Notes: a model not told the origin generated them from the sequence alone. Counted from the stretch's first letter, positions 26,269-35,889 are shown. The stretch: 64,000 nucleotides of DNA from Citrobacter sp. RHB25-C09 (GCF_013836145.1 NZ_CP057483.1:1302001-1366000), one strand, 5' to 3'. Numbers and translations: made by a program.

Positions 26269-27504
26269 ATGAATCGACAATCCTGGCTGCTCAATCTCAG
26301 TTTGCTTAAAACCCACCCGGCGTTTCGCGCGGTGTTTCTTGCTCGTTTTATCTCCATTGTTTCGCTCGGACTACTCGGCGTGGCGGTTCCGGTACAGATC
26401 CAGATGATGACGCACTCAACCTGGCAGGTCGGTCTTTCGGTCACGCTGACCGGCAGCGCGATGTTCGTCGGACTGATGGTGGGCGGCGTACTGGCCGACC
26501 GCTATGAGCGTAAAAAAGTGATCCTTCTGGCTCGCGGCACCTGCGGTATTGGTTTTATTGGTCTGTGTCTGAACGCAATGCTGCCGGAGCCGTCACTGAT
26601 CGCCATTTATCTGTTGGGGCTTTGGGACGGATTTTTTGCCTCACTGGGCGTGACGGCACTGCTTGCGGCCACGCCGACGCTGGTCGGGCGTGAAAACCTG
26701 ATGCAGGCCGGTGCCATTACCATGCTGACCGTGCGCCTTGGCTCCGTGCTTTCACCAATGCTGGGCGGGCTGCTGCTTGCCAGCGGCGGCGTGGTCTGGA
26801 ACTACGGGCTGGCGGCGGCAGGAACGTTTATTACATTACTCCCGCTGCTGAGCCTTCCGCCGCTCCCGCCGCCCCCGTCGCCGCGTGAACATCCGCTGAA
26901 GTCCCTGCTGACAGCGTTTCGCTTTTTGCTTGCCAGTCCGCTTATCGGCGGGATTGCGCTGCTCGGTGGATTGATGACGATGGCAAGTGCGGTACGCGTG
27001 CTCTATCCGGCGCTGGCGATGCACTGGCAGATGTCGGCAGCGCAGATTGGCCTGCTGTACGCTGCGATCCCGCTCGGGGCGGCGATCGGTGCGCTCACCA
27101 GTGGGCAACTGGCGCAGAGTGTGCGACCGGGACTGATTATGCTGGCCTCCACGGTGGGATCGTTTTTTGCGATTGGCCTGTTTGCCCTGATGCCCGTCTG
27201 GGCGTTGGGCGTGGTCTGTCTGGCGCTGTTTGGCTGGCTCAGTGCGATCAGTTCTTTATTGCAGTACACGATGTTGCAAACCCAGACTCCGGAAAACATG
27301 TTAGGGCGTATAAATGGGTTGTGGACCGCACAGAACGTGACGGGCGACGCCATCGGTGCGGCGCTGTTAGGTGGAATGGGGTCGATGTTGACCCCGGTCG
27401 CTTCGGCGAGCGTCAGCGGATTTGGGTTGGTGCTGGTTGGTTTGTTGCTCATGCTGCTGTTGAGCGAGCTGCGTCGTTTTCGTCAGCAGCCCGTGAGTGC
27501 CTGA
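26269..27504 (+). CDS. entS: Enterobactin exporter EntS
   Basis: Predicted 411-residue major-facilitator-superfamily protein with about 12 membrane helices that exports enterobactin across the inner membrane. It aligns with E. coli EntS from the first residues (NRQSWLLNLSLLKTHPAFRA) to near the end. The MFS loop motif GGVLADRYERKKV lies after helix 2. It is expressed divergently from fepDGC. A REP pair follows its stop codon. Confidence 0.96.
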   Translation: MNRQSWLLNLSLLKTHPAFRAVFLARFISIVSLGLLGVAVPVQIQMMTHSTWQVGLSVTLTGSAMFVGLMVGGVLADRYERKKVILLARGTCGIGFIGLCLNAMLPEPSLIAIYLLGLWDGFFASLGVTALLAATPTLVGRENLMQAGAITMLTVRLGSVLSPMLGGLLLASGGVVWNYGLAAAGTFITLLPLLSLPPLPPPPSPREHPLKSLLTAFRFLLASPLIGGIALLGGLMTMASAVRVLYPALAMHWQMSAAQIGLLYAAIPLGAAIGALTSGQLAQSVRPGLIMLASTVGSFFAIGLFALMPVWALGVVCLALFGWLSAISSLLQYTMLQTQTPENMLGRINGLWTAQNVTGDAIGAALLGGMGSMLTPVASASVSGFGLVLVGLLLMLLLSELRRFRQQPVSA

Positions 27505-27573
27505 TGGCGCTGCGCTTATCAGGCCTACGGCACAGGTTTTATAGGCCGGATAAGGCGCAAGCCACCATCCGGC
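27499..27573. repeat. REP pair (BIME-like) after entS
   Basis: Two REP-type palindromes in opposite orientation: GCCTGATGGCGCTGCGCTTA... ending in CAGGCCTAC (27499-27528), and ATAGGCCGGATAAGGCG... ending in CATCCGGC (about 27541-27573). They lie between the convergent entS and fepB genes. Confidence 0.8.
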
Positions 27574-27581
27574 AATGGTGG

Positions 27582-28529
27582 TTAAAACAACTCAGCGAGG
27601 CGGTCTAATACCCGCATTGCGCTGTAATAATCAAGGCGGAAGGATTCCGTGCCCAGCGCATACACGCGCTTATTCTGTACCGCTGGCAGGTGCGCCAGCA
27701 GCGGGTTCGCGTAAATTGCCTGTTCGTCTTTGCTGTCACCAGCAAACAGGAAAAGCGCTTCCCCATTCAACCCGGCCGCCAGGTTTTCACCGCCAAGCTG
27801 GATGATGTCATGTCGTTTGCCCTGGCTCTGGCTGGCATTCAGTCCTGCGGGGAGCGTAGCCAGCGAAAAGCCAAGTTGCTCCAGCATCTGGCCCTGCGCG
27901 GATTCCGGCGTCCACAGGTTGGCGCTGTGGGCAGCAGCAGTGTAAACCAGCGCGCTCACCGGTTGTGGTGGCAATGTAAGCTGTTGCTTAACAATGGCTA
28001 GTTGCGTTTCAAATTCGGCAATGCGCGCGGCGGCCTGCGTTTCCTGCCCCGTAATCTCACCCAACTGCGTCAGAAGCGCCTGCCAGCTTTTATCGTCGTA
28101 GTTGATGACCAGCGTCGGGGCGATAGCTGAAAGCTGATCGTACAGCGCCAGCGCGGAGTCGCCGCCGGTGGCGCTGATCAGAATAAGGTCGGGCATCTGC
28201 GCCGCGACGGCTTCGGCACTCGGTTCACCGATATACAGACGCGTCAGCTTACGTGCTTTCGCCACGTCACCCCACTGGCGTAAAAATCCCTGATCGTCAG
28301 CCACCCGGTTATTAGGCGTGGTGGCACCGCTGGCAACCACTGGCGCATCAATGGCCAGCAGCGAACCGGTGAGCGTAACGCTGGTAGAAACAATGCGTGC
28401 TGGCTTGCTTTCCAGCGTGTGCGTTCCTCGACTGTCGATAATCTGCCGTGGCCAGTCGGCGGCATGGGCTAAGGAGAATCCGAAAACAAAAAGCATGATG
28501 AGTAGCCCAGAGAGGGGAAAGCGTCTCAC
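27582..28529 (-). CDS. fepB: Ferric enterobactin periplasmic binding protein FepB
   Basis: Predicted 315-residue class III binding protein that carries ferric enterobactin from FepA to FepDG. A signal peptide (about residues 1-23, ending AHA) precedes the mature segment ADWPRQIIDSRGTHTLE. Conserved core segments include GATTPNNRVADDQGFLRQWG and YTAAAHSANLWTPESAQGQM. It diverges from entC across a 178-bp region with a Fur-box-like site. Confidence 0.96.
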   Translation of the reverse strand: MRRFPLSGLLIMLFVFGFSLAHAADWPRQIIDSRGTHTLESKPARIVSTSVTLTGSLLAIDAPVVASGATTPNNRVADDQGFLRQWGDVAKARKLTRLYIGEPSAEAVAAQMPDLILISATGGDSALALYDQLSAIAPTLVINYDDKSWQALLTQLGEITGQETQAAARIAEFETQLAIVKQQLTLPPQPVSALVYTAAAHSANLWTPESAQGQMLEQLGFSLATLPAGLNASQSQGKRHDIIQLGGENLAAGLNGEALFLFAGDSKDEQAIYANPLLAHLPAVQNKRVYALGTESFRLDYYSAMRVLDRLAELF

Positions 28530-28666
28530 AAATCAGTTCCTGCGATGAGTTATTAATGCTTCTCATTTTCATTATTAAGCCTGAGAGATGCAAGCTTTCA
28601 TCGGCAATTGTGAAACGGAGGGAGTTGACATAACGACTGTTTGCTTTTAGGTTAGCGTCCGAAAAT

Positions 28667-28685
28667 ATAAATGATAATCATTATT
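28667..28685. promoter_or_regulatory. Fur-box-like site in the fepB-entC divergent promoter
   Basis: The core ATGATAATCATTAT (28671-28684) matches the centre of the Fur consensus exactly; the full 19-mer matches at about 15 positions. It lies 22 bp before entC and would serve both directions. Confidence 0.8.
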
Positions 28686-28707
28686 AATATCATTATTGGA
28701 GGATGGT

Positions 28708-29883
28708 ATGGATACGTCACTGGCCGAGGAAGTACAGCAGACCATGGCAACACTGGCACCGAATTGCTTTTTCTTTATGTCGCCGTATCGCAGCTTTACC
28801 ACGTCAGGATGCTTCGCCCGTTTTTCTGAACCCGCCGTGGACGGCGACTCACCGGATAGCCCCTTCCAACAACAATTACAACAGCGGTTTGCCGAGGCCA
28901 AAGCGCACGGCATCGTTAACCCTGTGATGGTCGGTGCGATTCCTTTCGACACTCGCCAGCCGTCATCCCTGTTTATCCCGGAATCCTGGGCGCCATTTTC
29001 GCGCCAGGAAAAACAAAAGTCATCGCGCTATTTTACCGGGCATCAGTCGCTGAACGTGACGGCACGTAAGGCCATCCCTGAGCAGGCCACCTTCGAGGAG
29101 ATGGTGTCACGCGCTGCGCAACTGACGGCGACGCCGGAAGTCGACAAAGTGGTGTTGTCGCGACTGATCGATATCACGACGGATGAAGAGATCAACAGCG
29201 GCGCGCTGCTGGAGCGTCTGGTGGCGCAAAACCCTGTTAGTTACAACTTCCATGTCCCCCTGGAGGATGGCAGCGTGCTGCTGGGAGCAAGTCCGGAACT
29301 GCTGCTGCGCAAAGAGGGGAATGGCTTCAGTTCACTGCCGCTGGCGGGTTCAGCGCGTCGTCAGCCAGATGACGTGCTGGATCGGGAGGCGGGAAACCGT
29401 CTGCTGGCATCAGAAAAAGATCGTCACGAACACGACCTGGTGACCCAGGCAATGAAAGCGGTACTGCGCGATCGCAGCAGTGAACTGCAACTGCCTTCCT
29501 CACCCCAGTTGATCACCACCCCGACGCTCTGGCATCTCGGCACCCCGTTTGTGGGCAAAGCAAATGCGCAGGAAAACGCCCTGACGCTGGCCTGTTTGCT
29601 GCACCCGACGCCAGCGTTGAGCGGCTTCCCGCACCTGGCGGCGAAGGCAGCGATTGCTGAGCTGGAGCCCTTTGACCGTGAGCTATTTGGCGGCATCGTC
29701 GGCTGGTGTGACGCCGAAGGTAATGGCGAGTGGGTGGTGACTATCCGCTGCGCCAAATTGCACAAAAATCAGGTGCGGCTGTTTGCGGGCGCAGGAATTG
29801 TACCTGCGTCTTCCCCGGTGGGGGAATGGCGCGAAACGGGCGCCAAACTCTCCACGATGTTGAATGTGTTGGGCTTGCATTAA
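28708..29883 (+). CDS. entC: Isochorismate synthase EntC
   Basis: Predicted 391-residue chorismate-binding enzyme that converts chorismate to isochorismate, the first step of enterobactin synthesis. Family motifs include LLGASPELLLRK, LAGSARRQPDDVLDREAG, FDRELFGGIVGW and IRCAKL. The ATG at 28708 after GGAGG gives the E. coli N-terminus MDTSLAEEVQQTMATLAPN; an ATG four codons earlier overlaps the ribosome-binding site. It is the first gene of entCEBAH. Confidence 0.97.
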   Translation: MDTSLAEEVQQTMATLAPNCFFFMSPYRSFTTSGCFARFSEPAVDGDSPDSPFQQQLQQRFAEAKAHGIVNPVMVGAIPFDTRQPSSLFIPESWAPFSRQEKQKSSRYFTGHQSLNVTARKAIPEQATFEEMVSRAAQLTATPEVDKVVLSRLIDITTDEEINSGALLERLVAQNPVSYNFHVPLEDGSVLLGASPELLLRKEGNGFSSLPLAGSARRQPDDVLDREAGNRLLASEKDRHEHDLVTQAMKAVLRDRSSELQLPSSPQLITTPTLWHLGTPFVGKANAQENALTLACLLHPTPALSGFPHLAAKAAIAELEPFDRELFGGIVGWCDAEGNGEWVVTIRCAKLHKNQVRLFAGAGIVPASSPVGEWRETGAKLSTMLNVLGLH

Positions 29884-29892
29884 GGAGCGATG

Positions 29893-31500
29893 ATGAGCAT
29901 TCCGTTCACCCGATGGCCTGATGAATTTGCCCGTCGCTATCGTGAAAAAGGCTACTGGCAGGATCTGCCATTGACCGACATACTGACCCGCCACGCCCAA
30001 AGCGACGCTGCTGCGGTCATTGATGGCGAACGCCAGTTTAGCTATCGGCAGCTTAATCAGGCGGCGGATCACCTTGCCAGCACGCTCGCTCGTCAGGGGA
30101 TCAAACCCGGCGAAACCGCGCTGGTCCAGTTGGGCAATGTCGCAGAACTGTACATCACCTTTTTTGCGCTGCTGAAGCTTGGCGTCGCGCCGGTGCTGGC
30201 GCTGTTCAGCCATCAACGTAATGAGCTTACCGCTTACGCCAGCCAGATCGAACCCGCGCTGTTGATTGCCGATCGCCAGCACGCGCTGTTTGCGAACGAC
30301 GATTTTTTGAACGCCTTTATTGCCCGGCAAGACTCTGTTCGCGTTGTGCATCTGCTTAATGATGCCGGTGAGCATTGTCTGCAAGCGGCGATTGAGCAGC
30401 CTGCGCTGAATTTTATCGCAACACCTTCACCCGCAGATGAAGTGGCGTACTTCCAGTTGTCTGGCGGGACCACCGGTACGCCGAAGCTGATCCCGCGAAC
30501 CCATAATGACTATTACTACAGCGTTCGCCGTAGCAATGAGATTTGTCATTTTACCGCCGGAACGCGCTTTTTATGCGCAATCCCGGCCGCGCATAACTAC
30601 GCCATGAGTTCGCCCGGCGCGTTGGGCGTGTTTCTCGCCGGAGGGACGGTGGTATTGGCCACCGACCCGAGCGCGACGCTGTGCTTTCCGCTAATTGAAA
30701 AGCATCAGGTCAATGCAACGGCGCTGGTGCCGCCAGCGGTGAGCCTGTGGCTACAGGCGATCAACGAGTGGGGCAGCAACGCGCAACTGGCCTCGCTGAA
30801 GCTGTTACAGGTCGGCGGCGCAAGGCTTTCTGCCTCGCTTGCGGCGCGCATTCCGTTGGAGATCGGCTGCCAGCTTCAGCAGGTGTTCGGTATGGCGGAA
30901 GGCTTAGTGAACTACACCCGTCTGGATGACACCCCCGAGCGCATCATTCACACCCAGGGACGTCCAATGTGTCCGGACGATGAGGTCTGGGTAGCGGATG
31001 CTGACGGCAACCCGCTGCCGCAGGGGGAAACGGGAAGGCTGATGACGCGCGGGCCGTACACCTTTCGGGGCTATTTCAAGAGCCCTGAACATAATGCCAG
31101 CGCCTTTGATGCCAACGGTTTTTACTGCTCTGGCGATCTGATCTCTATCGATCCCGATGGCTATATCACCGTTCAGGGGCGCGAGAAAGATCAAATCAAC
31201 CGTGGCGGCGAGAAGATTGCCGCCGAAGAGATCGAAAACCTGTTGCTGCGCCATCCGGCGGTGATCCATGCGGCGCTGGTCAGCATGGAAGATGAACTGC
31301 TGGGCGAGAAAAGCTGTGCGTATCTGGTGGTGAAAGAGCCACTGCGCGCGGTGCTGGTACGGCGCTTCCTGCGCGAGCAGGGCGTCGCAGAGTTCAAACT
31401 GCCGGATCGCGTTGAAACCGTTGAGGCGCTGCCTCTGACGCCGGTCGGTAAAGTCGATAAAAAACAATTACGTCAGTGGCTGGCAGCACGTCCGGCCTGA
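29893..31500 (+). CDS. entE: 2,3-dihydroxybenzoate-AMP ligase EntE
   Basis: Predicted 535-residue adenylating enzyme that activates 2,3-dihydroxybenzoate with ATP and loads it onto the carrier domain of EntB. The AMP-binding motif QLSGGTTGTPKLIPRTH, the QQVFGMAEGL segment and the C-terminal hinge GREKDQINRGGEKI with catalytic lysine in VGKVDKK are intact. It starts 9 bp after entC; a preceding adjacent ATG (29890) is in frame and would add one residue. Confidence 0.97.
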   Translation: MSIPFTRWPDEFARRYREKGYWQDLPLTDILTRHAQSDAAAVIDGERQFSYRQLNQAADHLASTLARQGIKPGETALVQLGNVAELYITFFALLKLGVAPVLALFSHQRNELTAYASQIEPALLIADRQHALFANDDFLNAFIARQDSVRVVHLLNDAGEHCLQAAIEQPALNFIATPSPADEVAYFQLSGGTTGTPKLIPRTHNDYYYSVRRSNEICHFTAGTRFLCAIPAAHNYAMSSPGALGVFLAGGTVVLATDPSATLCFPLIEKHQVNATALVPPAVSLWLQAINEWGSNAQLASLKLLQVGGARLSASLAARIPLEIGCQLQQVFGMAEGLVNYTRLDDTPERIIHTQGRPMCPDDEVWVADADGNPLPQGETGRLMTRGPYTFRGYFKSPEHNASAFDANGFYCSGDLISIDPDGYITVQGREKDQINRGGEKIAAEEIENLLLRHPAVIHAALVSMEDELLGEKSCAYLVVKEPLRAVLVRRFLREQGVAEFKLPDRVETVEALPLTPVGKVDKKQLRQWLAARPA

Positions 31501-31513
31501 AGGAGAATACGCA

Positions 31514-32371
31514 ATGGCAATCCCTAAATTGCAGGCTTACGCGCTGCCAACCGCGCTGGATATTCCGGCCAATAAAGTCACCTGGGCATTTGAACCCGAT
31601 CGCGCGGCGCTGCTGATCCACGATATGCAGGACTACTTTGTCAGCTTCTGGGGTGAAAACTGCCCGATGATGGCGCAGGTGATCGCCAACATCGCCGCAC
31701 TGCGCGACTACTGTAAAGCGCACAATATACCGGTCTATTACACCGCGCAGCCGAAAGAGCAGAGCGCTGAAGACCGCGCCTTGCTGAACGATATGTGGGG
31801 ACCGGGGTTGACGCGCTCTCCGGAGCAGCAAAAGGTAGTGGCGGCGCTGGCACCGGATGAAGCGGATCACGTGCTGGTGAAATGGCGCTACAGCGCATTT
31901 CATCGTTCGCCGCTGGAACAAATGCTGAAAGAGACAGGGCGTAACCAGTTGTTGATCACCGGGGTGTATGCGCACATCGGCTGTATGACTACGGCAACGG
32001 ATGCCTTCATGCGGGATATTCAGCCGTTTATGGTGGCGGATGCGCTGGCAGATTTTAGCCGTGAAGAGCATTTAATGTCGCTGAAGTATGTTGCCGGACG
32101 TTCAGGGCGCGTGGTGATGACCCAGGAACTGCTGCCGACGCCGGTACCCGCCACTAAAACCGAACTGCGAGCGCTGATCCTGCCGCTGCTGGATGAATCT
32201 GACGAGCCGCTGGACGACGAGAATCTGATTGACTATGGTCTGGACTCGGTGCGGATGATGGCGCTGGCAGCGCGCTGGCGCAAAGTTTACACCGATATCG
32301 ACTTCGTGATGCTGGCGAAAAAACCGACCATTGACGCCTGGTGGACACTGTTATCCCGCGAGGTGCGTTAA
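31514..32371 (+). CDS. entB: Isochorismatase / aryl carrier protein EntB
   Basis: Predicted 285-residue bifunctional protein. The N-terminal isochorismatase domain (about residues 1-205, with LLIHDMQDYFVSFWG and GVYAHIGCMTTATDAF) hydrolyses isochorismate to 2,3-dihydro-2,3-dihydroxybenzoate and pyruvate. The C-terminal aryl carrier domain has the phosphopantetheine motif DYGLDSVRMM with Ser245. Its stop codon overlaps the entA start by one base (TAATG). Confidence 0.97.
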   Translation: MAIPKLQAYALPTALDIPANKVTWAFEPDRAALLIHDMQDYFVSFWGENCPMMAQVIANIAALRDYCKAHNIPVYYTAQPKEQSAEDRALLNDMWGPGLTRSPEQQKVVAALAPDEADHVLVKWRYSAFHRSPLEQMLKETGRNQLLITGVYAHIGCMTTATDAFMRDIQPFMVADALADFSREEHLMSLKYVAGRSGRVVMTQELLPTPVPATKTELRALILPLLDESDEPLDDENLIDYGLDSVRMMALAARWRKVYTDIDFVMLAKKPTIDAWWTLLSREVR

Positions 32372-33126
32372 TGACGAGCTTCGATTTTCAGGGCAAAACG
32401 GTCTGGGTAACCGGTGCGGGAAAAGGGATTGGCTATGCCACCGCGCTGGCGTTTGCCCAGGTCGGCGCGCAGGTTATTGGGTTTGATCGCGAATTCTCAC
32501 GCCAGGATTATCCGTTTACCACCGAAGTGATGGACGTGGCGGACGCTATGCAGGTCGCTGAAGTGTGTCAGCGCAGACTCGCGCAGACCGGGCGACTGGA
32601 TGTGCTGGTGAATGCCGCCGGAATACTGCGGATGGGTAATACCGACGCGCTGAGCCGCGACGACTGGCAGCAGACCTTTGCGGTCAACGTCGGCGGCGCG
32701 TTTAACCTGTTCCAGCAAACCATGGCGCAGTTTCGTCGTCAGCAGGGTGGGGTGATTGTCACGGTTGCCTCGGATGCCGCGCATACGCCACGCATCGGCA
32801 TGAGCGCCTACGGGGCGTCGAAAGCGGCGCTAAAAAGCCTCGCGCTGACCGTTGGGCTGGAACTGGCAGGATGCGGTGTGCGCTGTAACGTGGTGTCACC
32901 CGGTTCCACCGACACCGATATGCAGCGCACCCTTTGGGTCAGCGATGATGCCGAACAACAGCGCATTCGCGGCTTTGGCGAACAGTTTAAGCTCGGCATC
33001 CCGTTGGGCAAAATCGCGCGTCCGCAGGAGATCGCCAATACGATTATGTTCCTTGCCTCCGATCTGGCCAGCCATATCACGCTACAGGATATTGTTGTGG
33101 ACGGCGGCTCGACGCTGGGGGCGTAA
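32371..33126 (+). CDS. entA: 2,3-dihydro-2,3-dihydroxybenzoate dehydrogenase EntA
   Basis: Predicted 251-residue short-chain dehydrogenase that oxidises the EntB product to 2,3-dihydroxybenzoate with NAD+. It shows the cofactor motif TGAGKGIGYATA, the NAAG segment (LVNAAGILRMG), and the catalytic serine and YxxxK pair (SAYGASKAA). The start at 32371 overlaps the entB stop and gives a length close to E. coli EntA; upstream in-frame codons lie inside entB. Confidence 0.97.
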   Translation: MTSFDFQGKTVWVTGAGKGIGYATALAFAQVGAQVIGFDREFSRQDYPFTTEVMDVADAMQVAEVCQRRLAQTGRLDVLVNAAGILRMGNTDALSRDDWQQTFAVNVGGAFNLFQQTMAQFRRQQGGVIVTVASDAAHTPRIGMSAYGASKAALKSLALTVGLELAGCGVRCNVVSPGSTDTDMQRTLWVSDDAEQQRIRGFGEQFKLGIPLGKIARPQEIANTIMFLASDLASHITLQDIVVDGGSTLGA

Positions 33127-33128
33127 CC

Positions 33129-33542
33129 ATGATCTGGAAACGGCATTTAACGCTGGAAGAACTGAACACCACCAGTCTGGATACGATGGTGGCGCATTTA
33201 GGCATTGTCTATACCCGCCTGGGCGACGAGACGCTGGAAGCGGAGATGCCAGTGGATGCCCGAACGCATCAACCGTTTGGCCTGTTACATGGCGGAGCGT
33301 CGGCGGCGCTGGCGGAAACGCTGGGTTCAATGGCGGGCTACCTGATGACCCGCGACGGGCAGTGCGTCGTGGGCACGGAACTGAACGCGACGCACCACCG
33401 CGCGGTATCTCAGGGGAAAGTACGCGGCGTTTGCCAGCCGCTGCATCTGGGGCGACAGAACCAGAGTTGGGAAATCGTGGTGTTTGATGAACAGGGGCGG
33501 CGCTGTTGCACTTGCCGTCTGGGAACCGCGGTGTTGGGTTGA
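33129..33542 (+). CDS. entH: Proofreading thioesterase EntH
   Basis: Predicted 137-residue hotdog-fold thioesterase that clears wrongly loaded acyl groups from the EntB carrier domain. The family motif HQPFGLLHGGASAALAETLG contains the catalytic region. It is the last gene of entCEBAH, two bases after entA. Also known as YbdB. Confidence 0.95.
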   Translation: MIWKRHLTLEELNTTSLDTMVAHLGIVYTRLGDETLEAEMPVDARTHQPFGLLHGGASAALAETLGSMAGYLMTRDGQCVVGTELNATHHRAVSQGKVRGVCQPLHLGRQNQSWEIVVFDEQGRRCCTCRLGTAVLG

Positions 33543-33664
33543 AGTCACTATTACTCGCGCAATTGCAGGGTTAACAGGTGAATGAAGTGATCCAGTTAAC
33601 ACTGCAATGTAAATAATTAGTGATGCATCAGGTTTGTGGAGTTGTCAGGTTGTTAAATCCGGAA

Positions 33665-33695
33665 AAGATGTTATAGAAACAAAATGTAACATCTT
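33665..33695 (+). promoter_or_regulatory. Hairpin in the cstA leader
   Basis: AAGATGTTA (33665-33673) and TAACATCTT (33687-33695) form a perfect 9-bp stem with a 13-base loop, ending 31 bases before the cstA start. A GGA (33703-33705) in the following single-stranded part could be a CsrA contact, as CsrA is known to repress cstA translation in E. coli. Confidence 0.5.
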
Positions 33696-33726
33696 CTTCT
33701 CTGGAACATGCAAACGGATAACAACC

Positions 33727-35832
33727 ATGAATAAATCAGGGAAATACCTCCTCTGGACCGTGCTCTCGATAATGGGTGCATTTGCTCTGGGCTATATCGC
33801 ATTAAACCGTGGGGAACAGATTAACGCGCTGTGGATAGTGGTGGCGTCGGTCTGCATCTATCTTATCGCCTATCGTTTTTACGGACTGTACATTGCTAAA
33901 AATGTGCTGGCGGTTGACCCGACGCGCATGACGCCCGCAGTGCGTCATAACGACGGTCTGGACTATGTTCCGACGGATAAAAAAGTGCTGTTCGGTCACC
34001 ATTTTGCCGCTATTGCCGGGGCGGGCCCGTTGGTGGGGCCGGTGCTGGCGGCGCAAATGGGCTATCTGCCGGGTATGATCTGGCTATTAGCCGGTGTGGT
34101 GCTGGCGGGTGCCGTACAGGATTTTATGGTGCTCTTTGTCTCTACCCGTCGTGACGGTCGCTCGCTGGGTGAACTGGTCAAAGAAGAGATGGGGCCAACC
34201 GCTGGCGTGATTGCGCTGGTGGCCTGCTTTATGATCATGGTGATCATTCTCGCGGTGCTGGCGATGATCGTGGTGAAAGCGCTGACCCACAGCCCGTGGG
34301 GAACCTACACCGTGGCGTTCACCATTCCGCTGGCGATCTTTATGGGGGTTTACCTGCGCTATCTGCGTCCGGGGCGCATTGGTGAAGTGTCGGTTATCGG
34401 ACTGGTCTTCCTTGTCTTTGCGATTATCTCCGGTGGTTGGGTCGCAGAAAGCCCAACCTGGGCACCGTACTTTGACTTTACCGGCGTACAGTTGACCTGG
34501 ATGCTGGTCGGCTACGGTTTCGTGGCGGCGGTTCTGCCGGTGTGGCTACTGCTGGCACCGCGTGATTATCTCTCCACCTTCCTGAAAATCGGCACCATTG
34601 TTGGGCTGGCGGTCGGCATTCTGATTATGCGCCCGACGCTAACGATGCCTGCGCTGACCAAATTTGTCGATGGCACTGGACCGGTGTGGACCGGTAACCT
34701 GTTCCCGTTCCTGTTTATTACCATCGCCTGTGGTGCCGTTTCTGGCTTCCACGCGCTGATTTCTTCTGGTACCACGCCGAAGATGCTGGCGAACGAAGGC
34801 CAGGCCTGTTTTATCGGCTACGGCGGGATGCTGATGGAATCCTTCGTCGCCATTATGGCGCTGGTGTCTGCCTGTATCATTGACCCGGGTGTTTACTTCG
34901 CGATGAACAGCCCAATGGCGGTGCTGGCACCGGCCGGAACCGCGGACGTTGTGGCGTCTGCTGCGCAGGTGGTGAGCAGTTGGGGCTTTGCGATTACGCC
35001 GGATACGCTGACGCAGATTGCCAACGATGTGGGTGAACAGTCTATTATTTCCCGCGCCGGTGGCGCTCCGACGCTGGCGGTCGGGATGGCGTATATTCTG
35101 CACGGCGCGCTGGGCGGAATGATGGATGTGGCCTTCTGGTATCACTTTGCGATTCTGTTTGAGGCGCTGTTCATTCTGACCGCCGTCGATGCCGGGACAC
35201 GTGCGGCACGCTTTATGCTTCAGGATCTGCTGGGCGTGGTTTCTCCAGGGCTGAAACGTACTGATTCACTGCCGGCAAACCTGCTGGCGACGGCGCTGTG
35301 CGTGCTGGCGTGGGGTTACTTCCTGCATCAGGGGGTGGTCGATCCGTTAGGCGGTATTAATACCCTGTGGCCGCTATTTGGTATCGCCAACCAGATGCTG
35401 GCGGGAATGGCGCTAATGCTCTGTGCGGTGGTGCTGTTTAAGATGAAACGTCAGCGCTATGCATGGGTGGCGCTGGTACCAACGGCCTGGCTGCTGATCT
35501 GTACCCTGACGGCGGGCTGGCAGAAAGCCTTTAGTCCGGATGTGAAAGTTGGCTTCCTGGCGATTGCGAATAAATTCCAGTCGATGATCGACAGCGGCAA
35601 TATTCCTGCGCAGTACACCGAATCTCAGCTGTCGCAACTGGTATTTAACAACCGTCTGGATGCCGGGCTGACCATCTTCTTCATGGTTGTGGTCGTGGTG
35701 CTGGCACTGTTCTCCATTAAGACGGCGCTGGCGGCGTTGAAAGAGGACAAACCAACGGCGAAAGAGACGCCGTATGAGCCGATGCCGGAAAACCTGGAAG
35801 AGATTGTCACCCAGGCGAAAGGCGCGCATTAA
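33727..35832 (+). CDS. cstA: Carbon-starvation transporter CstA
   Basis: Predicted 701-residue inner-membrane protein with many hydrophobic helices. CstA is induced by carbon starvation and takes up peptides and, according to later work, pyruvate. Conserved segments are HHFAAIAGAGPLVGPVLAAQ and AVSGFHALISSGTTPKML. The ATG at 33727 gives the E. coli length; upstream in-frame codons lie in the structured leader. It is followed by ybdD, with a strong intercistronic hairpin between them. Confidence 0.96.
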   Translation: MNKSGKYLLWTVLSIMGAFALGYIALNRGEQINALWIVVASVCIYLIAYRFYGLYIAKNVLAVDPTRMTPAVRHNDGLDYVPTDKKVLFGHHFAAIAGAGPLVGPVLAAQMGYLPGMIWLLAGVVLAGAVQDFMVLFVSTRRDGRSLGELVKEEMGPTAGVIALVACFMIMVIILAVLAMIVVKALTHSPWGTYTVAFTIPLAIFMGVYLRYLRPGRIGEVSVIGLVFLVFAIISGGWVAESPTWAPYFDFTGVQLTWMLVGYGFVAAVLPVWLLLAPRDYLSTFLKIGTIVGLAVGILIMRPTLTMPALTKFVDGTGPVWTGNLFPFLFITIACGAVSGFHALISSGTTPKMLANEGQACFIGYGGMLMESFVAIMALVSACIIDPGVYFAMNSPMAVLAPAGTADVVASAAQVVSSWGFAITPDTLTQIANDVGEQSIISRAGGAPTLAVGMAYILHGALGGMMDVAFWYHFAILFEALFILTAVDAGTRAARFMLQDLLGVVSPGLKRTDSLPANLLATALCVLAWGYFLHQGVVDPLGGINTLWPLFGIANQMLAGMALMLCAVVLFKMKRQRYAWVALVPTAWLLICTLTAGWQKAFSPDVKVGFLAIANKFQSMIDSGNIPAQYTESQLSQLVFNNRLDAGLTIFFMVVVVVLALFSIKTALAALKEDKPTAKETPYEPMPENLEEIVTQAKGAH

Positions 35833-35838
35833 TCACAG

Positions 35839-35867
35839 GGCCGGGCAGCGATGGCGCTGACCCGGCC
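35839..35867 (+). other. Intercistronic hairpin between cstA and ybdD
   Basis: GGCCGGG (35839-35845) pairs with CCCGGCC (35861-35867), and inner AGCG/CGCT (35847-35850 with 35855-35858) extends the stem around the loop ATGG. There is no T-run, so it is more likely to mark or protect a processing site than to terminate. Confidence 0.6.
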
Positions 35868-35889
35868 GGATTCCTGTCAGGTGGTAAAG

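Noticed and set aside
27499..27573. Repeat array considered as a CRISPR
   Set aside because: The units are inverted REP palindromes without regular spacers, and no cas genes are present in the window.
33560..33600. A CRP site upstream of cstA
   Set aside because: GGTGAATGAAGTGATC matches the CRP consensus only in one half; too weak to list although cAMP-CRP control is known in E. coli.
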